Positions 1-9,006 of a stretch of DNA of 64,000 bases are shown here, piece by piece; position 1 is the stretch's first letter, and the number at the start of each line of letters is the position of its first letter. Origin of the DNA: Xenophilus sp. Marseille-Q4582 (lineage in GTDB: Bacteria; Pseudomonadota; Gammaproteobacteria; Burkholderiales; Burkholderiaceae_C); the NCBI RefSeq assembly GCF_916700565.1, contig NZ_CAKAKO010000002.1, positions 186,001 to 250,000 of the forward strand. The letters are read 5' to 3'. The notes below the pieces were generated by a model, which did no database searches, was not told the DNA's origin, and saw only the letters and a list, made by a program, of their open reading frames with translations. Position numbers and translations under genes: made by a program.

Positions 1-1
1 C

Positions 2-643
2 TTCAAGGACTTCGCGCCCATCGCCACCATCGGCGTCTCGCCCTTCGTGCTGATCGGCAAGAGCAGCCTGCCGGCCGCCAACATGGCCGAACTGATCGCG
101 CTGACGAAGAAAGAGCCGGGCAAGCTCAACTTCGGCACCGACGGCGTGGGCACCTCGCTGCACGTCACGGCCGAGCTGATCAAGCAGCGCGCCGCGATGG
201 ACATCGTGCATGTGCCCTACAAGTCCGGCCCGCAGGTGCTGACCGACGTGGCCGGCAGCCAGCTCGACCTGGCGGTGCTGCCGCTGTCGCTGGCCCAGCC
301 CTTCATCAAGGACGGCAAGGTCAAGGCCTTCGGTGTGACTTCCAAGCAGCGCGCGGGCATCGCGCCCAATGTGCCGGCGCTGGCCGAGACCGCGGCGCTG
401 AAGGACTTCGAGGTCGACTCCTGGCTTGGCATCCTGGCGCCCGCCGGTGTGCCCGCCCCGGTCGCGCAGCAACTCATGCAGGCCGTCGAGACCACCATGA
501 AGGACCCCGAGGTCGTGCGCCGCCTCGCCGAGATCGCGGTGCGCCCGGTGGTGATGACCGGCCCGGCCTTTGCCGATTACCTGAGCAAGGAACGCCGCAC
601 CGTCCAGGAGGTGGTGGCCACGGCCAACATCAAGGCCGAGTAG
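2..643 (+). CDS. Bug-family tripartite tricarboxylate transporter substrate-binding protein (5' truncated)
   Basis: The reading frame is open from the window edge (FKDFAPIATIG...), so the N-terminus and signal peptide lie outside. The visible C-terminal ~213 residues have the Bug/TctC layout: the GKLNFGTDGVGTSLHV segment, HVPYKSG and the conserved PAGVPAPV stretch. Members are periplasmic solute receptors, often binding carboxylates or aromatic acids; the ligand cannot be read here. It ends 22 bp before a TauE-type exporter, which is followed 8 bp later by an amidohydrolase, so the three may form one catabolic operon. The family is sure; the substrate is unknown. Confidence 0.9.
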   Translation, partial: FKDFAPIATIGVSPFVLIGKSSLPAANMAELIALTKKEPGKLNFGTDGVGTSLHVTAELIKQRAAMDIVHVPYKSGPQVLTDVAGSQLDLAVLPLSLAQPFIKDGKVKAFGVTSKQRAGIAPNVPALAETAALKDFEVDSWLGILAPAGVPAPVAQQLMQAVETTMKDPEVVRRLAEIAVRPVVMTGPAFADYLSKERRTVQEVVATANIKAE

Positions 644-665
644 GCCCCCTCTGCCCACCCCCCGG

Positions 666-1412
666 ATGACCCTGCTCGCCCACGCCTGGATCCTGCTGCC
701 TGCGGTGCTGCTCGCGGGCGGGCTGATCGGCGCGACCGGCATCGGCGGTGTGCTGCTGGTGCCGGTGCTCACGCGCTTCGGCGAGGTGCCGCCGCCGCAG
801 GCCATCGCCGCCGCCTCGCTGGCCTTCGCGCTGCCGGCGCTGGTCGCGCTGCGGCCGCTGGCGCGCGAGCCGGCGCTGGCGCGGCGCACCGTGCCGCTGC
901 TGGCCGGTGCGCTGGCCGGTGCGGCCGGCGGTGCGCTGCTGGCGCAGGCGCTGCCTGCGCGCGTGCTGCTGGGCGGGGTGACGGCCCTGGTGCTCTTCGC
1001 CGGGGTGCGCGGCTTCATGGCGCGGGACCGGCATGCCGACGCCGCGCCGCTGCTGCCGGCACCGGTGCTCGCGGGCCTGGGCCTGCTGGTGGGCATCGGC
1101 TCCGCGCTCACCGGCACCGGCGGCCCGGTGCTGCTGCTGCCGCTGCTGATGCTGTGCCGCCAGCGCGTGGATTTCGCGGTGATCGCGGCGCAGGCCGTGC
1201 AGTTGCCCGTGGCGCTGACGAGCAGCGCCGTGCACGCGGCCGCGCACCGGCTCGACTGGGACCTGGCCGCCGTCTGCGGCGTGCTGATGCTGGTCGGCTC
1301 GCTGGCCGGCCAGCGCCTGGCCCGCGGCCTGGACCGGCAGCGGCTGCAGCGCTTCGTCAGCGGCCTGCTGCTGCTGGTCGGGGCCTGGTTCGTCTCTCTG
1401 CTCTTCGCCTAG
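666..1412 (+). CDS. TauE/SafE-family membrane exporter
   Basis: This 248-residue, almost entirely hydrophobic protein has about eight predicted membrane segments and the duplicated glycine-rich motifs of the TauE/SafE family (LIGATGIGGVLLVPVL near residues 20-35; GSALTGTGGPVLLLPLL near 145-160). Family members move sulfite, sulfonates or other organic anions across the inner membrane, mostly outward. The gene lies 22 bp after the Bug receptor gene and 8 bp before an amidohydrolase, suggesting co-transcription. The family is clear from the repeated motif; the cargo is not. Confidence 0.85.
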   Translation: MTLLAHAWILLPAVLLAGGLIGATGIGGVLLVPVLTRFGEVPPPQAIAAASLAFALPALVALRPLAREPALARRTVPLLAGALAGAAGGALLAQALPARVLLGGVTALVLFAGVRGFMARDRHADAAPLLPAPVLAGLGLLVGIGSALTGTGGPVLLLPLLMLCRQRVDFAVIAAQAVQLPVALTSSAVHAAAHRLDWDLAAVCGVLMLVGSLAGQRLARGLDRQRLQRFVSGLLLLVGAWFVSLLFA

Positions 1413-1420
1413 GACTTCGC

Positions 1421-2818
1421 ATGCTCTCCTCGTCCGACCTCACGCCCGCCGACGGCGGCCCGCTGCTGCTGGCACCCGAATGGCTCATGCGCCCTGACGG
1501 TGCGCAGCGCGGCTGGGCCGCGGCCGTGCAAGGCGGGCGCTTCACCCACGTGGGGCCGCGCGACGAGGTGCAGGCCGCCCACCCCGGTCGTGCGATGGTC
1601 GATCTGCCGCAGCAGTTGCTGATGCCCGGCCTCGTCGACACCCACACGCACCTCACGCAGGCCTTCGGCAAGTCGCTGGCCTTCGGTGAACCCTCGGAGA
1701 TCTTCAAGCGCATCTGGGTGCCGATGGAGGGTGTGCTCGACACCCACGCGGCGTACCTCTCGGCCAAGCTCGCGGCCTGGGAATCGCTGCGCGGCGGCTT
1801 CACCACCGTGGTCGACGCCGGCACGCGCTCCGAGGAAGGCCTGGCCGGCGTGGCGCAGGCCGCGCGCGACACCGGCATCCGCTGTGTGCTGGGCCTGATC
1901 TGCAACGACGCACACAACACCGACGGCGAGACCGGCGCGCGCCGCATCCTCGACCGTGCCGCGGGCTTCCTGGCTGAGTACGAACACGACCCGCTGGTGC
2001 ACCCCTCGCTCGCCATCTCGATCCCCGAGGCTGCCAGCGACCGCATGCTGCACGACGTGGCCGCGCTCACCCGCGAGGCCGGGCGGCGCTTCCAGACCCA
2101 TGTGAACGAGCACCTCGCGGCCGTGGAGCGGTCGCTGGTGGCGCGCGGCCTGCGGCCCATTGAGCTGCTGCATGCGGTGGGCGCGCTCAACGACAGCGCG
2201 CTGCTCGCGCATGCCACGCTGCTCACGCACCGCGAGTTCGGCCTGCTGCGGGACAGCGGCGCCGCCGTCGCCTACAACCCGGTGGCCAGCGCCTGGAAGG
2301 GCAACGCGGTGCTCGACGCCGGCATGCTGCAACTGCTGGGTGTGCCCTTCGGCCTGGGCACCGACGGCACGCGCGCCGACGGCCTGCGGCTGATGGACGC
2401 GGCCGAGACCGCGCAGCGCCTCACGCACGGCCTCGCGAACGGCGACTCGTCCTGCGGCGGCGGCTGGACCTGGCTGGACCACGGCACGCACCGCGGCGCC
2501 GAAGCCGCGGGCCTGGGCACGCTCACCGGCCGCATCGAGGCCGGCTTCGCGGCCGACTTCCTGCTGCTGGACCTGGATGTGCCCGAGTTCCTGCCCAGCT
2601 GGGACCTGAGCTGGGAGTTGGTGCGCTTCGGCAACCGCGACCAGATCCGCGCCGTGTTCGTGAACGGCACGCTGCGCCTGTGGGAGGGCTGGCCGGTGGA
2701 CTGGGACGCGCGCGCGCTGATGCGCGAGGTGGCCGAGGTGGCGCGGCGCGACGTGGCGCGCGCGCCGCTGCAGCGCGTGCATGCCACGGCCGACGCCCAC
2801 CGGGCGGCGTTCACCTAG
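1421..2818 (+). CDS. Amidohydrolase (cytosine deaminase / chlorohydrolase-like)
   Basis: This 465-residue cytosolic metal-dependent hydrolase belongs to the TrzN/AtzA/SsnA branch of the amidohydrolase superfamily. Visible metal-site motifs are D-T-H-T-H at 73-77 after the MPGLVD strand, a later THVNEH histidine, HATLL, and the GTDG aspartate. The start chosen is ATG 1421, with TAGGA (overlapping the TauE stop) upstream; the frame is open further upstream but would overlap the exporter. Such enzymes remove amino, chloro or similar groups from heterocycles. With the Bug receptor and exporter it probably serves uptake and hydrolysis of one N-heterocyclic compound, which is inference. Confidence 0.85.
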   Translation: MLSSSDLTPADGGPLLLAPEWLMRPDGAQRGWAAAVQGGRFTHVGPRDEVQAAHPGRAMVDLPQQLLMPGLVDTHTHLTQAFGKSLAFGEPSEIFKRIWVPMEGVLDTHAAYLSAKLAAWESLRGGFTTVVDAGTRSEEGLAGVAQAARDTGIRCVLGLICNDAHNTDGETGARRILDRAAGFLAEYEHDPLVHPSLAISIPEAASDRMLHDVAALTREAGRRFQTHVNEHLAAVERSLVARGLRPIELLHAVGALNDSALLAHATLLTHREFGLLRDSGAAVAYNPVASAWKGNAVLDAGMLQLLGVPFGLGTDGTRADGLRLMDAAETAQRLTHGLANGDSSCGGGWTWLDHGTHRGAEAAGLGTLTGRIEAGFAADFLLLDLDVPEFLPSWDLSWELVRFGNRDQIRAVFVNGTLRLWEGWPVDWDARALMREVAEVARRDVARAPLQRVHATADAHRAAFT

Positions 2819-2991
2819 CCGGCCCGCGGCGGCGCCCGGCGGGCGGCCAGCCGGGCCGCGTGCAGCGAGGGCGACACCCGGCGATCACGGAAACTGATGG
2901 CTCGGCTCAGAATTACCAATTTCCGCAATCCCGGCGCCGGCCGCAAGATCGCCCCGTTTGCCCGGGGCGCCCGCCGGGCCGCCGCCATGCC

Positions 2992-3888
2992 ATGACCGAC
3001 CGCAAGACTCATCTCGACAGCCGCGCCGTCACGATCCTCGTGGCCTGCTGCGCCTTCTGGGGGCTGCAACAGATCCTGATCAAGACCACCGTGACCGAAG
3101 TGCCGCCCATGTGGCAGGCCACGCTGCGCATGGTGGGCGCGGTGCTGCTGCTGTGGCTGTGGTGCCGGACGCGCGGCGTGCCGCTGTTCCAGGCCGACGG
3201 CTCGCTGCCGGGCGGGCTGGCGGCGGGCCTGCTGTTCGCAGGCGAGTTCGTGTGCATCTACCTCGGGCTGCAGCACACCAGTGCCTCGCGGCTCACGGTG
3301 TTCCTGTACACCTCGCCCTTCGTGGTGGCACTGCTGCTGCCGCGCTTCGTGCCGGTGGAGCGGCTGCGCGGCATGCAGTGGGTGGGCCTGGCCATCGCCT
3401 TCGTGGCGGTGTTCGTCGCCTTCAGCGAGAGCTTCGGCCACAGCAGCCCCGGGCAGCTTTACGGCGACGCGCTGGCGCTGGCCGCCGGCGTGCTGTGGGG
3501 CCTGACCACGCTGGTGATCCGCGCCACGAAGCTGGCCACGGTGAGCGCCGAAAAGACGCTGTTCTACCAGCTGGCCGTCACCGCCGCCGTGGTGCCCGTG
3601 CTGTCGCTGCTGCGCGGCGAAAGCTGGGGCTTCGCGTACTCGAACTACGCCTGGCTCTCGATCGCGCTGCAGACCGTGATCGGCGCCTTCGCCAGCTACC
3701 TGGCCTGGATGTGGATGCTGCGCCACTACCCGGCCACGCGCATCTCGTCCTTCACCTTCCTCACGCCGCTGTTCGCGCTGATCTTCGGCGTGGCGCTGCT
3801 CAAGGAGCCCCTCACGCTGCAACTGGTGCTGGCGTTGGCGGGCGTGGCGCTGGGCATCGTGCTGGTCAACCGGCCCCCGCGCGCGTAG
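2992..3888 (+). CDS. EamA/DMT-superfamily transporter
   Basis: A 298-residue inner-membrane protein with ten hydrophobic segments and the two tandem EamA halves. The first half begins at WGLQQILIK and the second around LAAGVLWGLTTLVIRATK. It resembles RhaT/YedA metabolite exporters. ATG 2992 (MTDRKTHL) is taken as the start because it lies just before the first helix; the open frame upstream has no hydrophobic start. The preceding 173 bp contains no other recognisable gene. Substrate unknown. Confidence 0.85.
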   Translation: MTDRKTHLDSRAVTILVACCAFWGLQQILIKTTVTEVPPMWQATLRMVGAVLLLWLWCRTRGVPLFQADGSLPGGLAAGLLFAGEFVCIYLGLQHTSASRLTVFLYTSPFVVALLLPRFVPVERLRGMQWVGLAIAFVAVFVAFSESFGHSSPGQLYGDALALAAGVLWGLTTLVIRATKLATVSAEKTLFYQLAVTAAVVPVLSLLRGESWGFAYSNYAWLSIALQTVIGAFASYLAWMWMLRHYPATRISSFTFLTPLFALIFGVALLKEPLTLQLVLALAGVALGIVLVNRPPRA

Positions 3889-3910
3889 ATCCGCACGCCG
3901 CCCGTGGCGT

Positions 3911-4642
3911 TCAGCACGCGGCCGGCGCGCTGCGCGGCCGCTTCACCGCACGCACCTTGCCGCTGAGTCCGCCGCCGCAGTAGAAGAGCTCGGCACCGTC
4001 GGACTCCAGCCCGCTCACGCCCGCGCCGGCCGGCATCGCCAGGCGCTCCAGCACGGCCGCGCTGTCGGGGTCGATGCGGCGCAGCTCGCTTTCGTCCGCC
4101 TCCCAGGTGCCGTGCCACAGCTGGCCGTCGACCCAGGTGACGCCGGTGACGAAGCGGTTCGACTCCAGGGTGCGCAGCACCTCGCCCGTCTGCGGATCGA
4201 CCTGGTGGATCTTGCGCTGGCGGTATTGGCCCACCCAGAGGCTGCCCTCGGCCCAGGCCATGCCCGAATCCTCGCCGCCGCCGGGCGCCGGAATGGCGGC
4301 CAGCACCTCGCCCGTGGCCGGGTCGATGCGCTCGATGCGCGCGCCGGCGATCTGCCACAGGTGCGTGCCGTCGAAGGCCGTGCCGGCATCCCCGGCGCGC
4401 CGCAGTTGCGCCGTGGCCTGGCCGCTGGCCGGGTCGATGGCCAGGAGGCGGTCGCCCACGGCGGCCCACACGCGGCGGCCGTCATGCGTCACGCCGTGGA
4501 TGGCGTCGACGCCCGGAAAAGGGCCGTACTCGCGCACGACCTGCGCCGGCTGCGCGTCGGGCAAGGGCATGGCTCGGGGCGGGGGCGCCAGCGGGGCGCT
4601 GTCGGCGCAGGCGCAGGAAGACGAAGAAGCAGTCGAAGGCAT
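3911..4642 (-). CDS. Beta-propeller repeat protein (PQQ-like/Vgb-like)
   Basis: A 243-residue protein built of repeated blade units with the phrase ID-P-x-(S/T)-G-x-(V/A) (LLAIDPASGQAT, IERIDPATGEVL, IHQVDPQTGEVL, LRRIDPDSAAVL), each followed by a W-containing strand. This is typical of virginiamycin-B-lyase-like or glutamine-cyclotransferase-like propellers. The start is ATG 4642 because CAGGAG lies just upstream; a farther in-frame ATG at 4684 lacks it. No signal peptide is obvious, although the N-terminus is serine/cysteine-rich. It lies 57 bp downstream of a winged-helix regulator on the same strand, so the two are probably co-transcribed. Catalytic function is not established. Confidence 0.75.
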   Translation of the reverse strand: MPSTASSSSCACADSAPLAPPPRAMPLPDAQPAQVVREYGPFPGVDAIHGVTHDGRRVWAAVGDRLLAIDPASGQATAQLRRAGDAGTAFDGTHLWQIAGARIERIDPATGEVLAAIPAPGGGEDSGMAWAEGSLWVGQYRQRKIHQVDPQTGEVLRTLESNRFVTGVTWVDGQLWHGTWEADESELRRIDPDSAAVLERLAMPAGAGVSGLESDGAELFYCGGGLSGKVRAVKRPRSAPAAC

Positions 4643-4699
4643 GGCAGAACTCCTGTGGAATGGGCATGGCGCCGAACGCCGCACGCCATGGCCACCACT

Positions 4700-5920
4700 C
4701 TAGGCAATGGGCAGCGCGGCCGGGAGTAACAAGATCGTCGTGATTCCGGTCAGCGGCGGCGTCACCCAGCGCTGCGCGCGGCCGCGGCCCACGGCCCGCA
4801 CGCGGCCGGCGGCCTGCAATTCGGCCAGCGCGCGCTGCACGTTGCGCTGGCTTTCACCCAGCGCCTGTGCGAGTGCCGAGGTGGACCAGGCCGCGCCGTC
4901 GGCCAGCAGCGCGAGCAGCGCGCCCGATTCGCCGTCCACCGGCGGCAGCAACAGCACCACGGCCTGCGCGCCCGGCGCCTGCAGCGCAAAGCCGCGGTCG
5001 GTGCGCACCACCCGCGCCACGGCGCCCAGCGCCTGGCGCAGGCGGCCGACTTCCACCCGCAGCCGGGCGCGGTGGGTGTCGTCGGCCTCGCGCTGGCGAA
5101 AGACCTCGGCGACCAGCGCCTCGCGCGGCACGTCCTGCGGCCAGGCCCGGGCCAGCGCGCGCAGCAGCGCGAAGAGCACGGGGCGGCGCGCCAGGCTCAG
5201 CGCGCGGCCGTCGGCCAGCAGGCGATGGCGGCAGGCGTCGACCACGCGCGTGTCGCCCCGCATCAGCGCCGCGACCTCGGCCAGGCGCAGGGGCTGCTCG
5301 CCGCCCGGGCCAACCCGCCGGGCCGCCGGGCGGTCGAGCAGCGCCGCCGCATCGCGCACCTCGGCCTGCAGGGCGGGCACGCCGGCACGTTCCGCGGCGC
5401 GCTGCGCGCGGGCAAGCGCCGAGGCCGCCGCGTCCACGTCCAGCGCACGCAGCGCCAGCTCGGCCGCGGCCAGCTCGGCCACGGCGCCCAGGGCGGGCGG
5501 CAGCGCCTGGCCGTCGAGCGCCACCAGCGCGGCCTGGGCCTCGGCCAGCCGGCCCAGCAGCAGGGCGCGGCGCGCCGCGATGGCCTGCGCCTGCAGCGCG
5601 TTCGCACGGTCGCCAAGCGCCGTCAGGACCTGGGCCGCGCGATGCAGCGCCAGCGGCGCGGCGTCCAGCTCGCGCAGCGCGAGCGCCACTTCGGCCTGCG
5701 CCACCACGCAGCGCGCGCGGGCCACGGCCTCGTGGACACCGAAGGCCTTTTCGGCCCGGCGCAGCAGCTCGCGCGCGCGTCCATGCTCGCCCAGCTGCGC
5801 CATCGCGATGCCGCGCAGGGCCAGCGCCGGCGGGTCGGTGCGCAGCGCCACCTGCTGCAGTGCCGCCAGCACATCGCCCCGGGCCAGGGCGCGTGCGGCG
5901 GCGTTGATGAGCGAATCCAT
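4700..5920 (-). CDS. Winged-helix transcriptional regulator with helical-repeat N-terminus
   Basis: A 406-residue cytosolic protein. Residues 1-200 are alanine-rich amphipathic helices resembling TPR-like repeats. Residues ~235-313 look like an OmpR-type winged helix (DGRALSLARRPVLFALLRAL, then VEVGRLRQALG and a final RTDRGFAL wing). Residues ~330-390 form a second, ArsR/MarR-like winged helix (WSTSALAQALGESQRNVQRAL). The start is MDSLIN at 5920; the frame stays open upstream but there it crosses the glutaminase promoter. It is transcribed divergently from glutaminase and 57 bp ahead of the beta-propeller gene. What it senses is unknown. Confidence 0.7.
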   Translation of the reverse strand: MDSLINAAARALARGDVLAALQQVALRTDPPALALRGIAMAQLGEHGRARELLRRAEKAFGVHEAVARARCVVAQAEVALALRELDAAPLALHRAAQVLTALGDRANALQAQAIAARRALLLGRLAEAQAALVALDGQALPPALGAVAELAAAELALRALDVDAAASALARAQRAAERAGVPALQAEVRDAAALLDRPAARRVGPGGEQPLRLAEVAALMRGDTRVVDACRHRLLADGRALSLARRPVLFALLRALARAWPQDVPREALVAEVFRQREADDTHRARLRVEVGRLRQALGAVARVVRTDRGFALQAPGAQAVVLLLPPVDGESGALLALLADGAAWSTSALAQALGESQRNVQRALAELQAAGRVRAVGRGRAQRWVTPPLTGITTILLLPAALPIA

Positions 5921-6006
5921 GGGCGCAAGGCTAACCCGCCGCACCCGCCGCGTGCGTGGCCCACAATGCCGCGATTCCCGCCCTGCATCGCCCTGCCCTG
6001 CCTGCC

Positions 6007-6939
6007 ATGGACTTCCAGCCCATCCTCGACGACATCGCCGACCGCCTCCAGCGCGAGCTGGCCCAGGAGGGCCCGCGCGGCCAGGTGGCGCAGTACATCC
6101 CCGCGCTGGCGCGGGTGGATGCACGCCGCTTCGGCATCGCGCTGCGCTGCGGCGACGGGCAGGAAGCGGTGGCCGGCGACGGCGCGGTGCCTTTCTCGAT
6201 CCAGAGCATTTCCAAGGTGTTCACGCTCACGCTCGCGATGCGCCACCTGCCCGAGCAGCAGCTGTGGGCGCGCATCGGCCGCGAGCCCTCGGGCAACCCC
6301 TTCAATTCGCTGGTGCAGCTGGAGTTCGAGCAGGGCACGCCGCGCAATCCCTTCATCAATGCCGGCGCCATCGCGGTGGCCGACCGCATCGTGGGCCTGT
6401 ACGGCGCCGACGCGCTGCGCGAACTGCGCGGCTTCATGAGCCACCTGGCGGGCGAGCCCATCGGCTACGACGAGGAGGTGGCCGCCTCCGAAGCCGCCAC
6501 GGGTTTTCGCAACCACGCGCTGGCCAACTTCATGAAGAGCTTCGGGCGCATCGACCATGACGTGGCCACGGTCCTGGACTTGTACTTCCACCAGTGCGCG
6601 CTGCGCATGAGCTGCCTGCAGCTGGCGCGCGCGGCCGGCTACCTGTGCCGCGACGGCGCGCACCCGCTGCGGGCCGACACGCCGGTGGTCACCGAGCGCC
6701 AGGCGCGCCGCATCAACGCGCTGATGCTGACCTGCGGCACCTACGACGCGGCCGGCGAGTTCGCCTTCCGCATCGGCCTGCCCTGCAAGAGCGGCGTGGG
6801 CGGCGGCATCGTGGCCGTGGTGCCGGACCGGCTCACGCTGGCCGTGTGGTCGCCCGCGCTCGACGAGACCGGCAACTCGCTGCTGGGCATGAAGGCGCTG
6901 GAGATGTTCACGCAGCGCACGGGGCTGTCGGTGTTCTGA
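6007..6939 (+). CDS. glsA: Glutaminase (family A)
   Basis: This 310-residue enzyme hydrolyses L-glutamine to glutamate and ammonia in the cytosol. It has the usual glutaminase-A length and a beta-lactamase-like fold: the catalytic S-I-S-K motif is at 67-70 (PFSIQSISKVFTL). The family blocks GREPSGNPFNS, NPFINAGAI, YDEEVAASE, FYHQCAL-like (YFHQCALRM) and SGVGGGI are all present. ATG 6007 (MDFQPIL) fits the family start; an in-frame ATG at 5956 would add a non-conserved stretch. It is divergent from the winged-helix regulator, suggesting but not proving control by it. Confidence 0.95.
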   Translation: MDFQPILDDIADRLQRELAQEGPRGQVAQYIPALARVDARRFGIALRCGDGQEAVAGDGAVPFSIQSISKVFTLTLAMRHLPEQQLWARIGREPSGNPFNSLVQLEFEQGTPRNPFINAGAIAVADRIVGLYGADALRELRGFMSHLAGEPIGYDEEVAASEAATGFRNHALANFMKSFGRIDHDVATVLDLYFHQCALRMSCLQLARAAGYLCRDGAHPLRADTPVVTERQARRINALMLTCGTYDAAGEFAFRIGLPCKSGVGGGIVAVVPDRLTLAVWSPALDETGNSLLGMKALEMFTQRTGLSVF

Positions 6940-6976
6940 GAAGGCGCCCGGTGCAGCCGCGTGCTGCAACCGTCGT

Positions 6977-8824
6977 TCAGCGCGTGTGGTGCACCGCCTG
7001 CAGGCCGTAGACCTGCACCGGCAGCCCCTCCTGCCGCGCCTTGAGCTGCAGTGCCAGGTACAGCGAATAGTGGCGCGACTGGTGCAGGTTGCCGCCGTGA
7101 AACCACAGCGCCTCCTGCTGCGTGGGCTTCCACATGTTGCGCTGCTCGCCCTCCCACGGGCCGGGGTCCTTGGTGGTGTTGGAGCCCAGGCCCCACACCT
7201 TGCCCACCTTGTCGGCCACTTCGGGGCTGATCAGGTCGGCCACCCAGCCGTTCATGGAGCCATAGCCGGTGGCGTAGACCACCAGGTCGGCCGGCAGCTC
7301 GGTGCCGTCCTCCAGCACCACGGCGTTTTCGCTGAGATGGCTGATCCCCTTGCCGGCCTGCAGCTTGATGCTGCCGTCGATGATCAGGTCGCAGGCGCCG
7401 ACGTCGATGTAGTAGCCCGAGGCGCGGCGCAGGTACTTCATGAACAGGCCCGAGTCGTCGTCGCCGAAGTCCAGCATGAAGCCTGCGGCCTCCAGCTTGG
7501 CGTAGAACTCGGCGTCGCGCTCGCGGATGCGGTCGTACAGCGGCACCTGGAAGTCGGCCATGATGCGGTAGGGCAGCGAGGCAAAGATCAGGTCGGCCTT
7601 CTTGGTCGTCACACCGCTGGCCAGCGCACGTTCGGAATAGAGGTCGCCCAGGCCGATGTCCATCAGCGAGTCCGAGCGCACGATGTGCGTGGACGAGCGC
7701 TGCACCATGGTCACGTCGGCCCCGTGCTCCCACAGCGCGGCGCAGATGTCGTGGGCCGAGTTGTTGGCGCCGATCACCACCACCTTCTTGCCAGCGTAGG
7801 CGTCGGGCCCGGGGTGTTGCGACGAGTGCTGCTGCTCGCCCTTGAACAGCTCCTGGCCCGGGATCTTCGGCACATGGGCCTTGCCCGACATGCCGGTGGC
7901 GAACACCAGGTGCTTCGGGCGGATGACGAGTCGCTTGCCCTCGCGCTCCACCGTCACTTCCCACTCCTGATTCGCTTCGTCGTAGCGCGCGCCCAGGCAA
8001 TTGGAAGACGACCAGTAGTTCACCTCCATGACCTTGGTGTACATCTCCAACCAGTCGCCGATCTTGTCCTTGGGCGCGAACACGGGCCAGTTGGCCGGGA
8101 AGGGCAGGTACGGCAGATGGTCGTACCAGACCGGGTCGTGCAGGCACAGCGACTTGTAGCGGCTGCGCCATTGGTCGCCGGGGCGTTCATGGCGGTCGAT
8201 GACGATGTGCGAGACACCCAGCTGCCGCAGCCGCGCGCCCAGCGCGATGCCGCCCTGCCCGCCGCCGATCACGAGCACATAGGGCTGTTCGGTGTGGCCC
8301 AGCCGGGCCGCCTCGTCTTGCTTGCGCTCCAGCCAGGTGCTGCGCCCGCGCCGGATGCCGTGCTCGGCGCCCATGGCACGGCGTGTGCCCGTCGCCTCTT
8401 CATGGCCCTTGAGTTCCTGCGCCGCGGTCAGCAGGGTCCAGATGCGGCCATCCTTGATGCGGATGTGGCCGTCGCCGCGCGCGTGCTGCGTGTCGATGGT
8501 GATCCAGGCCGAGGTGACGCCATCGGCCTCGTCGACCATCTCGTTGGGGTCGATGCCGAACACGATGGACTCGATGGCCGCGAACTGCGCGTCCAGCATG
8601 TGCTGCACGGCAGCCTGCCCTTCCATGGTCTTGATGTTCCAGGTCAGCAGCACCAGGTCGCGCCAGTAGGACTCGGTGGCGAACAGCGCAGCGGCGGCCT
8701 GGGCGTCGCGGCGGGCCAGCGCGTGGTTGAGCCGGTCCAGCAGTGCCTGCACGCTGGCGCGGGCCGGGTCGGGTTCGGTGGCGCGCGCAGCGCCCGAAGC
8801 GGGGTTGGCAAGAGTGTCGGTCAT
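6977..8824 (-). CDS. Flavin-dependent monooxygenase with N-terminal SnoaL-like domain
   Basis: A 615-residue two-part protein. Residues ~22-140 resemble a SnoaL/NTF2-like alpha+beta barrel (ALLDRLNHALARRD...). From 183 a class-B flavin monooxygenase follows: the FAD site GGGQGG is at 187-192, the ATG strand end at 309-311 and a second Rossmann motif, GANNSAHD, at 352-359, as in YUCCA/CzcO-type NADPH enzymes. Expected role: NAD(P)H- and FAD-dependent oxygenation of a small organic compound in the cytosol. CAGGAG precedes ATG 8824. A sigma-54 promoter lies ~65 bp upstream and a sigma-54 activator is divergent, so substrate-induced expression is likely. The substrate is not identifiable. Confidence 0.85.
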   Translation of the reverse strand: MTDTLANPASGAARATEPDPARASVQALLDRLNHALARRDAQAAAALFATESYWRDLVLLTWNIKTMEGQAAVQHMLDAQFAAIESIVFGIDPNEMVDEADGVTSAWITIDTQHARGDGHIRIKDGRIWTLLTAAQELKGHEEATGTRRAMGAEHGIRRGRSTWLERKQDEAARLGHTEQPYVLVIGGGQGGIALGARLRQLGVSHIVIDRHERPGDQWRSRYKSLCLHDPVWYDHLPYLPFPANWPVFAPKDKIGDWLEMYTKVMEVNYWSSSNCLGARYDEANQEWEVTVEREGKRLVIRPKHLVFATGMSGKAHVPKIPGQELFKGEQQHSSQHPGPDAYAGKKVVVIGANNSAHDICAALWEHGADVTMVQRSSTHIVRSDSLMDIGLGDLYSERALASGVTTKKADLIFASLPYRIMADFQVPLYDRIRERDAEFYAKLEAAGFMLDFGDDDSGLFMKYLRRASGYYIDVGACDLIIDGSIKLQAGKGISHLSENAVVLEDGTELPADLVVYATGYGSMNGWVADLISPEVADKVGKVWGLGSNTTKDPGPWEGEQRNMWKPTQQEALWFHGGNLHQSRHYSLYLALQLKARQEGLPVQVYGLQAVHHTR

Positions 8825-8889
8825 TGGGGTCTCCTGATGGTGTGTGGCTCCAGCCCGCGCCGCCAACGGCCTTCGGGCTGACCGGCTTT

Positions 8890-8905
8890 TGCAACGGATG
8901 TGCCA
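8890..8905 (-). promoter_or_regulatory. Sigma-54 (-24/-12) promoter of the monooxygenase gene
   Basis: Read on the minus strand, TGGCACATCCGTTGCA has the invariant GG at -24 and GC at -12 with exact spacing and matches the sigma-54 consensus almost fully. Transcription would start near 8879, giving a ~55-nt leader to the monooxygenase ATG at 8824. The divergent gene encodes a sigma-54 activator, which strongly supports the call. Confidence 0.88.
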
Positions 8906-9006
8906 CGCCGCCGTGCCGACGCACAGGCCAGAAAAATCAAGGACTTGCACACCGCAGGCTGGGGAAACCCAGCAGCCGCGATCCACGTGGAAGGCTGTGG
9001 CACCGC

